Origin: Gracilibacillus ureilyticus
GTDB taxonomy: Bacteria; Bacillota; Bacilli; Bacillales; Amphibacillaceae
Length of the DNA: 64,000 nt
Direction of reading: 5' to 3'
NCBI RefSeq assembly: GCF_900111195.1
Contig: NZ_FOGL01000001.1
Location: forward strand, 186,001-250,000
Of the stretch, positions 7,529 to 14,684 are shown one piece after another. Made by a program: the position numbers and the translations under genes. The notes under the pieces were generated by a model. That model saw only the letters and a program-made list of their open reading frames with translations, did not search any database and had not been told where the DNA came from. The first letter of the stretch is position 1, and each line of letters starts with the position of its first letter.

Positions 7529-7905
7529 AGGTGGTACATACTTTTAATAAATGGTACATACTTTTGGGGGATTGGCACATACTTTCAAAAAAATGTGTTC
7601 CACCTCTATCCTTGAGCTATAAGGGTTTTAAGGGTATTGGTACATAGTATCATACTTTTTTCTAAGTCAGTGTAGTTTAAGAAATAATAACATACATACA
7701 TAAAAGATTATATTATATATCGAGTTGTTGAATTTTATGAAACTGTGTACCACTTTTGTCCTATTCATTGGGAGAGTATAGGTATAGGTGACACATACTT
7801 TCAAAAAGTGTGTTCCTTCTGTGTACCACTTGAAAAAGCGTGTACCACTAAAACAATACTATTCAACAAATAAAGTAAGTATTACTAAGGTTAGGAGAAA
7901 TGTAA
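7529..7905. repeat. Iterated repeats, candidate replication origin
   Basis: No gene. TGGTACATACTTTT occurs at 7532-7545 and 7552-7565. TGGCACATACTTTC follows at 7573-7586, and related copies lie at 7638-7661 and 7788-7802. Copies in the opposite direction (GTGTTCC or GTGTACCAC after an A-run) lie at 7587-7604, 7744-7757, 7802-7816, 7820-7830 and 7832-7849. The first three are 20-21 bp apart, two helical turns. A very AT-rich stretch at 7680-7720 lies between the two clusters. The layout fits an iteron origin served by the helicase gene just upstream (inference). Confidence 0.65.
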
Positions 7906-8646
7906 ATGGCAACAAACAATCCTCATTACATATTCAACAAGGAAGATTTTCCGTATATTGAACAGATTTATGAATTTGATCAAAAATATAATAAAGATAA
8001 AGATTTAATCTATCACATGACATTTACGGAGTATTGGGATGATGTAAATAAACACGGTATTACTCCTCAAGCAAAATATAGAATTTATCCAATCTCAAAA
8101 GGTTTTATGGACTATAACAGAATAGGAGCTTACAACCATGTGCAGGCTTTAATGAAGTATTACATTAAATTTCTGCCTTTTCATTTAGACATCACAAATG
8201 AATATGTTCAATTGCTTTTTTCGTTACTAAACAAGTGTGTGCGTCAATATGTACCATATAAACCTAGAACTTATCTAACCGATGATATAAGCTATTACAT
8301 TGATATTTTTTATCCTTGTTATGAACAACAAGTAAAAGATAATGGAACATTTAAAATAGTTGCTTTTGAAAAGACAGATTTACAACTTGTAAAGATGATA
8401 CGTGTTAAGCAAGATATTGCTCGTTTTTTTGTTGAAGAGAATTTAAGGGTAAGGAAAAATATGGATATATTATATGAATTTGATGAAAATATGGATGACA
8501 CTATAAAAGAATTAATATTATCAGTTGGTGAAAAAGTAGAGAATAAGGAATATATTACGTTTAACACAATTCCAATCGATCTAGCAAAATATATCATTCA
8601 TATTGAAGATGATGTAGTTGTAGAAACAGAAAATAAGAAAATATAA
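7906..8646 (+). CDS. Orphan 246-aa protein next to the repeats
   Basis: Not recognised. TTAGGAG precedes the ATG. The protein is soluble and rich in Tyr, Asp and Ile. The first half contains 'LIYHMTFTEYWDDVNKHGIT', reminiscent of the opening of ADP-ribosyl/DUF4433-like folds ('H-T-x-x-x-x-x-x-I-x-x-G-I'), but no catalytic set can be traced. It sits between the iterons and the resolvase, so it may be a replication, partition or defence gene of the element. No function is claimed. Confidence 0.55.
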   Translation: MATNNPHYIFNKEDFPYIEQIYEFDQKYNKDKDLIYHMTFTEYWDDVNKHGITPQAKYRIYPISKGFMDYNRIGAYNHVQALMKYYIKFLPFHLDITNEYVQLLFSLLNKCVRQYVPYKPRTYLTDDISYYIDIFYPCYEQQVKDNGTFKIVAFEKTDLQLVKMIRVKQDIARFFVEENLRVRKNMDILYEFDENMDDTIKELILSVGEKVENKEYITFNTIPIDLAKYIIHIEDDVVVETENKKI

Positions 8647-9087
8647 ACATATCAGGATATGAGCGGTTGCTTGTATCCTTTTTTATTTATATATAGTCTT
8701 ATTTCTTTGTTATGAACAAGTGTTCTCTGTGTAGAATGGTGTTATCGAAACGATAGCATTTAGTACTCCTTATAAACGTTGATATGACAATGTTTTACTA
8801 TTTAATAGTATTTGCCGGAAAGTGGGTGAAAGCATTGATATATAAGGGTTTTAGTCGAGTGTTGTTCGAGTGCATAACGATAGGTGTTTATTATTGATTA
8901 CGTTGAAGCGGATTGGTTTTTAATAGCGTTTATTTAAGTGTACCTTTACAAACTATCCTAATTATAGTGTTTACTATGTTTTTATAGGTGTATAAAACAT
9001 TTTACAAACGTTTATAAATTATTGTTGACCTTTATAAACTATTTGTGTATAATTAAGATAACAAATAAAACAAAGGGATTGAACGAT
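8647..9087. other. Repeat-rich non-coding region before the serine recombinase, candidate res site
   Basis: No gene. CCTTTACAAACTAT (8943-8956) and CCTTTATAAACTAT (9029-9042) form a 14-bp direct repeat with one change, 86 bp apart. TTTATAAA also recurs at 9011-9018. Further structure includes TATCGAAACGATA (8743-8755), the perfect palindrome TACTATTTAATAGTA (8796-8810) and TCGAGTG twice (8855-8861, 8866-8872). Resolvases of this family bind repeated sites just upstream of their own gene and promoter, so this is a likely recombination site and operator. Confidence 0.5.
9025..9053 (+). promoter_or_regulatory. Promoter of serine recombinase
   Basis: TTGACC, a 17-bp spacer and TATAAT (9048-9053). 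The CCTTTATAAACTAT repeat lies across the -35/spacer, so the recombinase may repress itself. Confidence 0.75.
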
Positions 9088-9717
9088 ATGACAACAAAAA
9101 CATTTGCTTACATACGTGTATCAAGTAAAGAACAGAATGAGGGTAGACAAATAGCGGAAGTTAAGAAGTTAGGAATTGATGAAAGAGATATTTATATTGA
9201 CAAGCAAAGCGGAAAAGATTTTAATAGACCCGCTTATCAGTCATTAAAGCATAATTTACGTGAAGGTGATTTGCTTTATATCCATTCGATTGACCGTTTT
9301 GGTAGAAACTCAAGAGAGATCATGAACGAGTGGAAAGAAATTACTGAGGATATAAAAGCAGATATTAAAGTTTTGGATATGCCTTTATTAGATACAACAC
9401 AGTATAAAGATACATTAGGAACATTTGTAAGTGATTTAGTATTACAAGTATTATCGTTTGTAGCGGAACGAGAAAGAGAGAATATAGGAAAGCGACAAGC
9501 GGAAGGCATAGCACTAGCAAAGGCACAGGGTAAGCATTTAGGTAGACCGCAATTAAACATAGATACATTAAGCCAGAACCAACAGGAAACATTAAAAGCA
9601 AACTATGACAAGTGGAAGGCAAAAGAGATAACAGGTGTAGAGTTTATGAAGCTACTGGAACTAAAGAAGAACAGTTTTTACAAAGTAGTGAAGCAGTATG
9701 AACAACAAATAGGGTAG
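9088..9717 (+). CDS. Serine recombinase, resolvase/invertase family
   Basis: A 209-residue site-specific recombinase that forms a serine-DNA intermediate, probably to resolve multimers or cointegrates. The N-terminal catalytic domain 'TKTFAYIRVSSKEQ' holds the serine at about 12. It continues with 'GDLLYIHSIDRFGRNSREIM' (the SxDRxxR motif) and the long E helix ending 'RERENIGKRQAEGIALAKA'. The short C-terminal domain 'GVEFMKLLELKKNSFYKVVK' is a helix-turn-helix. The length matches small resolvases. The start is placed at 9088, where GGGATTGAACGAT stands before ATG; the upstream extension to 9022 would run through the promoter. Confidence 0.9.
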   Translation: MTTKTFAYIRVSSKEQNEGRQIAEVKKLGIDERDIYIDKQSGKDFNRPAYQSLKHNLREGDLLYIHSIDRFGRNSREIMNEWKEITEDIKADIKVLDMPLLDTTQYKDTLGTFVSDLVLQVLSFVAERERENIGKRQAEGIALAKAQGKHLGRPQLNIDTLSQNQQETLKANYDKWKAKEITGVEFMKLLELKKNSFYKVVKQYEQQIG

Positions 9718-9772
9718 TGGGAGCAAGCGCACAAATAATTAAGGAATTGAATTTAATAGCGGATTAATTAGA

Positions 9773-9799
9773 AGGGTAGTTTATGACTACTCTTTTTTA
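9773..9799 (+). terminator. Terminator of serine recombinase gene
   Basis: AGGGTAGT (9773-9780) pairs with ACTACTCT (9786-9793), then a T-run. Confidence 0.75.
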
Positions 9800-10031
9800 T
9801 TGTCCATGTAAGCCACAAACAAGCCCAGAATAGCCTATTTAGCATATATAAGGGTATATGAAGGGGTATAGATAAAATAATGATTTTATAAGGCTAGGGG
9901 GGGATAAAAAACTTATGAATGTTGATTTATCTTAAAATTAAGTTGTAGCACTTCTACTTCCACACGCTGGTAGAAAATTTAATCGATACGGTAATTGTTG
10001 GGGAATTTTAGAGATGTCTAAATCGTGATTT

Positions 10032-10061
10032 ACCCTGTCCATACATTGGATGGGGTTTTTT
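10032..10061 (+). terminator. Strong rightward terminator
   Basis: ACCCTGTCCA pairs with TGGATGGGGT (10032-10056, two wobbles) and is followed by TTTTTT. No gene ends directly before it, so it may protect the convergent nuclease gene or belong to a lost gene. Confidence 0.7.
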
Positions 10062-10115
10062 GTTTTATTTCCCTCAATAAAAAGTTTACTACTGTTCAAG
10101 ACTTTCCTTAATTTT

Positions 10116-10541
10116 TTAAATTATCCCACTTAAATCCCTATTTATTTTACTCCCCGAAAACCTCAATACTGTCCATCCTTTTCGCTTCAAACACCTATCT
10201 CTTTTCCTGTCATGTGCCTTTTGTTCCGGTGAAGAGTGGTAAGCCTCCCCATCACATTCAATTGCAATCATTTTAGAAGGTAATGCTAAATCAATCCTAT
10301 ATTTACCTACAGAATATTGTGGTGTGGGGTGTAGTCCGTATTGTATTAATCCCTTATATACCTGTCTTTCAATGTATGATTCACATTGTGTGATATTAAA
10401 TTCATAAACAGATATCGGTTTTCCTTTGTCTTTTGGATTAATTCCAATTACAACATAGATGTAAAGTATTATTATTAAGGCAATAATAATGCAATCAAAT
10501 TCATTTATGACATCCTCACTTTTTAGCTTGAGTATTGCCAT
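10116..10541 (-). CDS. Membrane-anchored DUF559/Vsr-like nuclease (PD-(D/E)XK fold)
   Basis: A 141-residue protein. Residues about 15-35 ('FDCIIIALIIILYIYVVIG') form a transmembrane segment. The rest fits the DUF559/very-short-patch-repair-like nuclease core. E58 lies in 'ESYIERQVYKGL', D84 in 'GKYRIDLALPS' and the E-x-D pair E95/D97 in 'IAIECDGEAYHSS', followed by 'DRKRDRCLKRKGWTVLRFSG'. These residues match the catalytic order of the fold. A membrane anchor on such a nuclease is uncommon and suggests action on DNA at the envelope. Its biological role (defence, transfer, repair) is open. Confidence 0.75.
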   Translation of the reverse strand: MAILKLKSEDVINEFDCIIIALIIILYIYVVIGINPKDKGKPISVYEFNITQCESYIERQVYKGLIQYGLHPTPQYSVGKYRIDLALPSKMIAIECDGEAYHSSPEQKAHDRKRDRCLKRKGWTVLRFSGSKINRDLSGII

Positions 10542-10609
10542 TTAACATAATTTTAGTCATTCGTTAAGTAAATTGGTCTACACCCACAATAGATGATAGT
10601 AAATCTAAT

Positions 10610-11320
10610 TTAATTTTCAATTGCTTGTTCTAAATAAATTCTATTTGCTTCGCTTTCACTTATACCAAATTCCTCACTTGCCATTTTGTCAATTATGGGA
10701 TCATGTATTTCTGGTACGTATTCTTCACCCTGATTTGTAATTTCTGAATATTTATTTTCCATAAATCGATAAATATCTTCTCTTCTTTTCTCTTCTTCAT
10801 TTTTCTTTGTTTCTTGTATAAATTTGTTATTTTGTTCATCTGTTCTGTAAATTTCTACATCATTAATTACTAGACTATATTTGTGTTCATCCCATTCGTC
10901 TAGAATATCCATTGAGTAGCTATTACCCTGTGTTTCTAAAGTAATTTTACCAAGTTTAAAAATGTCGGATTTACCTGCATAAGAATAATCATCATTTGCT
11001 TTAATATCATCGATCATTGATCTAAGTAAATGAAATTTTTCCTCATTTGATAATGTATCTAACTTCTCTGTGGAATCAATTGTTATATCTAAAAAATACC
11101 CTGTTCTTTTAAAACCTTGTGAATAACCCCAGTCTTCTTTTCTTCCACTAAACTCAATATCTGTCACATAGTTCGAGTGTTTTTCATTGTAAAGTACATT
11201 TCTAAAATTCTCTAATTCCAGCTCTTTATCATCTGGCAAACCTTTTACTGTTTCGTTATTACTTGTACAACCAATTAAAACGATAGATAGTAATAATGAT
11301 ACTGTGAGTGTTTTAAACAT
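10610..11320 (-). CDS. Predicted lipoprotein, 236 aa, unknown function
   Basis: A type II signal peptide with lipobox LIGC (Cys18) after the hydrophobic 'LTVSLLLSIVLIG', so it is anchored outside the membrane. The mature part is hydrophilic, with about 130 residues of beta-rich sequence ('YSMDILDEWDEHKYSLVIND') and then a charged helix 'ETKKNEEEKRREDIYRFMEN'. AGAGGTGGG precedes the ATG. No family is recognised. It is carried next to the membrane nuclease in the same direction, with 68 bp between, so they may act together (inference). Confidence 0.7.
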   Translation of the reverse strand: MFKTLTVSLLLSIVLIGCTSNNETVKGLPDDKELELENFRNVLYNEKHSNYVTDIEFSGRKEDWGYSQGFKRTGYFLDITIDSTEKLDTLSNEEKFHLLRSMIDDIKANDDYSYAGKSDIFKLGKITLETQGNSYSMDILDEWDEHKYSLVINDVEIYRTDEQNNKFIQETKKNEEEKRREDIYRFMENKYSEITNQGEEYVPEIHDPIIDKMASEEFGISESEANRIYLEQAIEN

Positions 11321-11407
11321 ATAAATCCCACCTCTTTATTCAAATTACATATTAATTTATTTCCAATTCTTAATCTAATAGTTGATATTCCTTTAGTAAA
11401 CAATCTC

Positions 11408-11551
11408 TCATTTAAATAATTTTCTCATCATTCGACATGTAATTTTCCCTGCCACACGTTTTCCAACCCTTTTACCGACTTTTCTTTTTCTAATTGCGTC
11501 CACATCATTCCATATTCTCAATATCTTGTATATTTTTGATTTGAGGCTCAA
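11408..11551 (-). CDS. Small basic 47-aa protein, TTG start
   Basis: The frame starts at TTG (11549-11551, reverse) 9 bases after AAAGGAGGG. It reads MSLKSKIYKILRIWNDVDAI, continues RKRKVGKRVGKRVAGKITCR and ends MMRKLFK. The sequence is highly basic, with a repeated VGKRVGKRV motif, and has the look of the small conserved Bacillus proteins of unknown function with the same KVGRRVGRRV core. The excellent ribosome-binding site and composition support a real gene. It may bind membrane or nucleic acid; function unknown. Confidence 0.6.
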   Translation of the reverse strand: MSLKSKIYKILRIWNDVDAIRKRKVGKRVGKRVAGKITCRMMRKLFK

Positions 11552-11714
11552 TCATTAAAACCCTCCTTTAATCCTATTTTACCATATTTTTCTGATATAT
11601 GATTAAAAAAGACTATAATCGCCAAAAATTCTACTATTTCTTGCAAATATATAATATAATTGAACTATGTACAGGACGCTTTATTGTTGAATCGTATTAT
11701 TAGGAGGCAGATAT

Positions 11715-11909
11715 ATGCTAAATTACAGTACTGTTTATCTAGAAGTTGATAAGGATGCAGAAGAAGATACATACAACATAAACCATCTAATAAAAACCTA
11801 TGCTGAAGACGACTGTCCATTTATTAGCATGACATCGAGAGTGGAAAATGGGGAAACGGTTGGCTACTTTTTAGTATTTGATGTGCACGCAGATGGAAAT
11901 TATCAATAG
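11715..11909 (+). CDS. Orphan 64-aa protein
   Basis: AGGAGG precedes the ATG at good distance and a clear terminator follows, so this is a complete single-gene unit. The product is acidic, with probable beta strands ('ETVGYFLVFDVHADGNYQ'). The family is not recognised. Confidence 0.55.
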   Translation: MLNYSTVYLEVDKDAEEDTYNINHLIKTYAEDDCPFISMTSRVENGETVGYFLVFDVHADGNYQ

Positions 11910-11917
11910 TTTTTATT

Positions 11918-11944
11918 AGTCACTTTGATAAGTGGCTTTTTTTG
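11918..11944 (+). terminator. Terminator of 64-aa gene
   Basis: AGTCACTT (11918-11925) pairs with AAGTGGCT (11930-11937), then TTTTTTT. Confidence 0.8.
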
Positions 11945-12025
11945 TATTTCCTTTTTCAATAAGGGAATAATGTTATTAAGTAGTTAGATTACTGAATCCT
12001 TTTGTTGATTAAGTGAGGTATGAAT

Positions 12026-12178
12026 ATGAGTAAAAAAAGGAAACATTACACATTCAAAACAACCATTATAAAAGATGAATCAAAACTAGAAGACGAAAAA
12101 GCCGTAGATCAAGCTTTAAAATTATACATAGATAAAATAATGGAAATTGCTACAAAGAAAAAAGATGAATCAGACTAA
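12026..12178 (+). CDS. Orphan 50-aa charged protein
   Basis: GTGAGG stands before ATG at 12026. The product begins MSKKRKHYTFKTTIIKDESK and ends in a helix 'AVDQALKLYIDKIMEIATKK'. It is strongly charged, without a membrane segment. A coding-like amino-acid pattern and the ribosome-binding site support it; the family is unknown. Confidence 0.5.
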   Translation: MSKKRKHYTFKTTIIKDESKLEDEKAVDQALKLYIDKIMEIATKKKDESD

Positions 12179-12268
12179 TCTCAGAGGATGGGGATTAAAT
12201 TGCCTGTCATTCTTTTTACAATCACCCAAAAATCATTTATTTCTAAATCCTCATTTATCCCCCCTAAC

Positions 12269-12295
12269 AGCATGTATATAATTTCATGCTATAAT
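12269..12295 (+). promoter_or_regulatory. Palindrome overlapping a TATAAT box
   Basis: AGCATG (12269-12274) and CATGCT (12285-12290) form a dyad whose last base starts TATAAT (12290-12295), 25 bp before the coiled-coil gene. This could be a regulated promoter; no good -35 is seen. Confidence 0.4.
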
Positions 12296-12319
12296 AGCAA
12301 GTAAAAAGGAGTGGGGAAA

Positions 12320-12607
12320 GTGGAAAATGAAAAGCTACTCATGCAGATATTAGATGAAATTAAAAGTATGAAAAATGAAATTGTAGGGGTCAAAGGTGAA
12401 GTTTCAGGGATAAAAGAAGAACAAAAACAGACTAATAGTAGATTAGATAGAATGGAAAAGAAACTAGATATGGTACAAGAACAGACAACAAACCTCACGG
12501 AATACCATACAGAAGTAATAAACAGATTAGATAGCATAGCAACAAAAGAAGATATGCCATATATGAACCAGAAGTTAGGAAGGATAAGTCAAAGGTTATT
12601 ACAGTAA
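12320..12607 (+). CDS. Coiled-coil protein, 95 aa
   Basis: The GTG at 12320 is preferred over GTG at 12311 because AAGGAG (12306-12311) is then at normal distance. Almost the whole protein is a heptad-rich coiled coil with repeated units ('LLMQILDEIKSMKNEIVGV', 'NSRLDRMEKKLDMVQEQTTN', 'VINRLDSIATKEDM'). Similar short coiled coils are common in Bacillus chromosomes and phages without known role. It may oligomerise or serve as a scaffold. Confidence 0.6.
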   Translation: MENEKLLMQILDEIKSMKNEIVGVKGEVSGIKEEQKQTNSRLDRMEKKLDMVQEQTTNLTEYHTEVINRLDSIATKEDMPYMNQKLGRISQRLLQ

Positions 12608-12704
12608 AAATATGTTAATTTAGATAAGGTGACTCTTTCAGAAATATATATAATAAGGTAGAAACTTGATAGAGAAAGATCAACCATTTTAGGAAAAGTA
12701 AAAT

Positions 12705-12905
12705 ATAAGCAAACTATATCTTTTCTTGATTGGAGGCACTATTTATGGTATATTTTACTCAACAGAAAGAGCGGTTTGCATAGTATTTATAAATCCTATT
12801 ATATCCATGCTAAGAACATTAATGATGCAAATGGGACAAAAACCATCGCAGAAGAAAATCAAACAAATGATGCGCGCGATGAATAACCAGGTGGATAATA
12901 AATAA
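12705..12905 (+). pseudogene. yneF: yneF remnant (UPF0154), no ATG start
   Basis: The C-terminal half reads MLRTLMMQMGQKPSQKKIKQ then MMRAMNNQVDNK. From memory this matches the conserved YneF tail of B. subtilis (QMLRMMMMQMGMKPSQKKIN...). The same frame continues upstream through a membrane-like stretch 'YLFLIGGTIYGIFYSTERA' to an ATA at 12705 with AGGAAAAG before it, then a stop. The well-conserved GFFIARKY region is not preserved, and there is no ATG except the internal one at 12807, which has no ribosome-binding site. I read it as a decayed or wrongly started yneF next to the island edge. Its position before ccdA agrees with B. subtilis order. Confidence 0.6.
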
Positions 12906-12995
12906 TGTAACATAATTGTTGAAATAGAATCCTTGCTTATTTAAAGCAGGGGTTTTATGCTATTTATAGAACAATTATGATTTGGAGTGACTGTA

Positions 12996-13700
12996 TTGAC
13001 TGATCTAAATGTATTTATAGCCTTTGGGGCTGGTTTCTTATCATTTATCTCACCATGTGTGCTGCCATTATATCCTGCATTTTTATCCTATATTACAGGA
13101 ATGAGTGTCAACGATATTAAAGAAGAACAAGGAATGTTTAATTATAAAAGTGTGATTCATACACTATGTTTCCTTATTGGTTTTTCGAGCATTTTTATAT
13201 TATTAGGATTTGCTACAAGTTTTATTGGAGAATTTTTATTTAGATGGGATGATTTAATTCGACAGGTTGGTGCAATATTAATAATATTCTTCGGTTTAGT
13301 AATTGTCGGTATACTTAACTTTTCTTTTTTAATGAAAGAGAAAAAATTTCACTTCAAGAACCGACCAGCAGGCTTTATCGGTTCAATAATTATTGGAATG
13401 GCATTTTCTTTAGGCTGGACTCCATGTACAGGGCCGATTTTAATGGCAGTTATCTCACTTGCTGCAACAGATACAGAAGCCGGAATAGCACTAATGACTG
13501 CCTATTCACTAGGATTTTCAGTGCCGTTTTTTATATTGGCTTTCTTTATTGGAAAAATGAAATGGATTAAAAAAAATTCTCATAAATTGGTTAAAATCGG
13601 AGGATATGTTATGATATTTATGGGGTTCTTTCTATTCTTCGATTTAATGACTAAGTTAACCTCATTTTTAGCAAGTTTCTTCGGTTTTCAAGGGTTTTAA
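12996..13700 (+). CDS. ccdA: Cytochrome c biogenesis protein CcdA
   Basis: A polytopic membrane thiol-disulfide transporter that passes electrons from cytoplasmic thioredoxin to the outside, for cytochrome c maturation and spore cortex formation. It is the DsbD-like core with six membrane segments. The two active cysteines lie in 'FISPCVLPLYPAFLSY' (helix 1) and 'GWTPCTGPILMA' (helix 4). The TTG at 12996 is chosen: GGAG is 8 bases away and the N-terminus MTDLNVFIAFGAGFLS then matches B. subtilis CcdA in length (about 235). The upstream GTG at 12987 overlaps the ribosome-binding site. YneN and a ResA-like partner function are encoded nearby. Confidence 0.95.
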   Translation: MTDLNVFIAFGAGFLSFISPCVLPLYPAFLSYITGMSVNDIKEEQGMFNYKSVIHTLCFLIGFSSIFILLGFATSFIGEFLFRWDDLIRQVGAILIIFFGLVIVGILNFSFLMKEKKFHFKNRPAGFIGSIIIGMAFSLGWTPCTGPILMAVISLAATDTEAGIALMTAYSLGFSVPFFILAFFIGKMKWIKKNSHKLVKIGGYVMIFMGFFLFFDLMTKLTSFLASFFGFQGF

Positions 13701-13742
13701 ATTATACATAAGTGAATAGTTTAGAGGGGAGTTTCATTATTT

Positions 13743-14171
13743 ATGATGATAAGAACAAATGATTTAATTTTAAGGACAATGACAGTTCTCATTTCGTTTA
13801 TTCTTTTGGGGTTTTCTGTTTATATTTTTTTAGCTGGTCATAATGCGCCAGGTGGCGGATTTATTGGTGGACTAATGACCTCCGCTGCCATTGTTTTGAT
13901 GTACATGGCGTATGGATATGAAGCGGTTAATAAAATATTGCCAATAAATTACCGTATATTAATAGGCGTGGGATTACTCATTGCCTTAGCTACAGCTATT
14001 GGATCTTTCGTCTTCGGACAGCCGTTTTTAAGTCAGACTTTTGATTATTTTCATATTCCTGTTTTTGGTGAAGTGGAATTAGCCACAGCAACTTTGTTTG
14101 ATATTGGCGTATATTTAACTGTTATTGGAATTTCACTTACTATTGTACTAACAATTTCAGAGGATCAATAA
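13743..14171 (+). CDS. Orphan MrpB/MnhB-like Na+/H+ antiporter subunit
   Basis: A 142-residue membrane protein with four hydrophobic segments. It aligns by eye over its whole length with B. subtilis MrpB: 'RTNDLILRTMTVLISFILLG', 'AGHNAPGGGFIGGLMTSAAI', 'GSFVFGQPFLSQTFDYFHIP' and 'GEVELATATLFDIGVYL'. MrpB normally works only inside a seven-subunit Mrp complex encoded by one operon. Here it stands alone between ccdA and yneK. It may supplement an mrp operon elsewhere, or have an independent role. Confidence 0.85.
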   Translation: MMIRTNDLILRTMTVLISFILLGFSVYIFLAGHNAPGGGFIGGLMTSAAIVLMYMAYGYEAVNKILPINYRILIGVGLLIALATAIGSFVFGQPFLSQTFDYFHIPVFGEVELATATLFDIGVYLTVIGISLTIVLTISEDQ

Positions 14172-14179
14172 ATAAAAAA

Positions 14180-14237
14180 ACGCAACGACAGCGCAGAATT
14201 TCTAGGAATTTCTTTGCCCTTTCGTTGCGTATTTTTT
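14180..14237. terminator. Bidirectional terminator between mrpB-like gene and yneK
   Basis: ACGCAACGA (14180-14188) pairs with TCGTTGCGT (14222-14230). A T-run follows on the plus strand and an A-run precedes on the minus side. The right arm overlaps the end of yneK. Confidence 0.75.
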
Positions 14238-14684
14238 ATTCCTGTAGTTTTCAGGAGATAAATCAAACAAGTGAATATATTGTTTTAAATCGATGTTTTT
14301 TTCAGCCAGCTTCTTTTTAAGAAATCTATGATCTCTTTTTGGGGTAGCTAGTATATATCCTTCTATGAGAAGTTTCTCTGTTATAGTTTTTTGTTTGCGT
14401 TCAAGTGCGAGCTGACCGACTCTTGCTGCTATTTTCTGACGGGCAACATCACGGAATAACTCAGGTACAGGCGAAACAAGGTCTTCGAGGAAGTCTTTCT
14501 CTGGCTGTTGCCATAAATGGATGGACCGTTCCATATAATACTTTTCCCAATCAAGATCTGATTTTCCGTCCTGTTTTGGCAAACTTTTTAAAAATTTCCG
14601 GAACATAAAAAAACCGCCAATCGCCAGTAAACCAATTAATATAAAGGACCATGCTACGATAAACATGGAGAAACCAAAAGACAT
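14202..14684 (-). CDS. yneK: YneK family protein (DUF2621)
   Basis: A 160-residue protein with one N-terminal membrane segment ('FIVAWSFILIGLLAIGGFFM') and a cytoplasmic, conserved, charged domain ('WEKYYMERSIHLWQQPEKDF', 'LFRDVARQKIAARVGQLALE'). The sequence and the position between ccdA and citB agree with B. subtilis YneK. Function unknown. It ends in the shared bidirectional terminator. Confidence 0.85.
   Translation of the reverse strand: MSFGFSMFIVAWSFILIGLLAIGGFFMFRKFLKSLPKQDGKSDLDWEKYYMERSIHLWQQPEKDFLEDLVSPVPELFRDVARQKIAARVGQLALERKQKTITEKLLIEGYILATPKRDHRFLKKKLAEKNIDLKQYIHLFDLSPENYRNKKYATKGQRNS

Larger units (their letters stand above)
9718..10115. other. Intergenic region with two rightward terminators
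   Basis: Apart from the hairpins at 9773-9799 and 10032-10061, nothing coding is seen. A short G-run (about 9896) and tandem GGGTATA-like words (9850-9866) are present without clear meaning. Confidence 0.45.
1..12690. mobile_element. Accessory island (integrated plasmid/ICE/satellite-like), left end outside window
   Basis: This stretch contains a recombinase fragment, an Xre repressor with operators, a P4-type primase/helicase, iterated repeats, a serine recombinase, an IS3-family element and about ten small orphan genes. None belongs to the conserved yne block that starts at once to its right. Base composition is visibly richer in A and T than in the core genes. The right limit is inferred from the remnant of yneF at 12705-12905, the first gene of the conserved block. 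The left limit is outside the window and no attachment repeats could be paired. Confidence 0.65.

Noticed and set aside
9365-9622. Antisense frame inside the serine recombinase
   Set aside because: Low-complexity, Leu/Val-rich shadow of the real gene on the other strand, with no ribosome-binding site.
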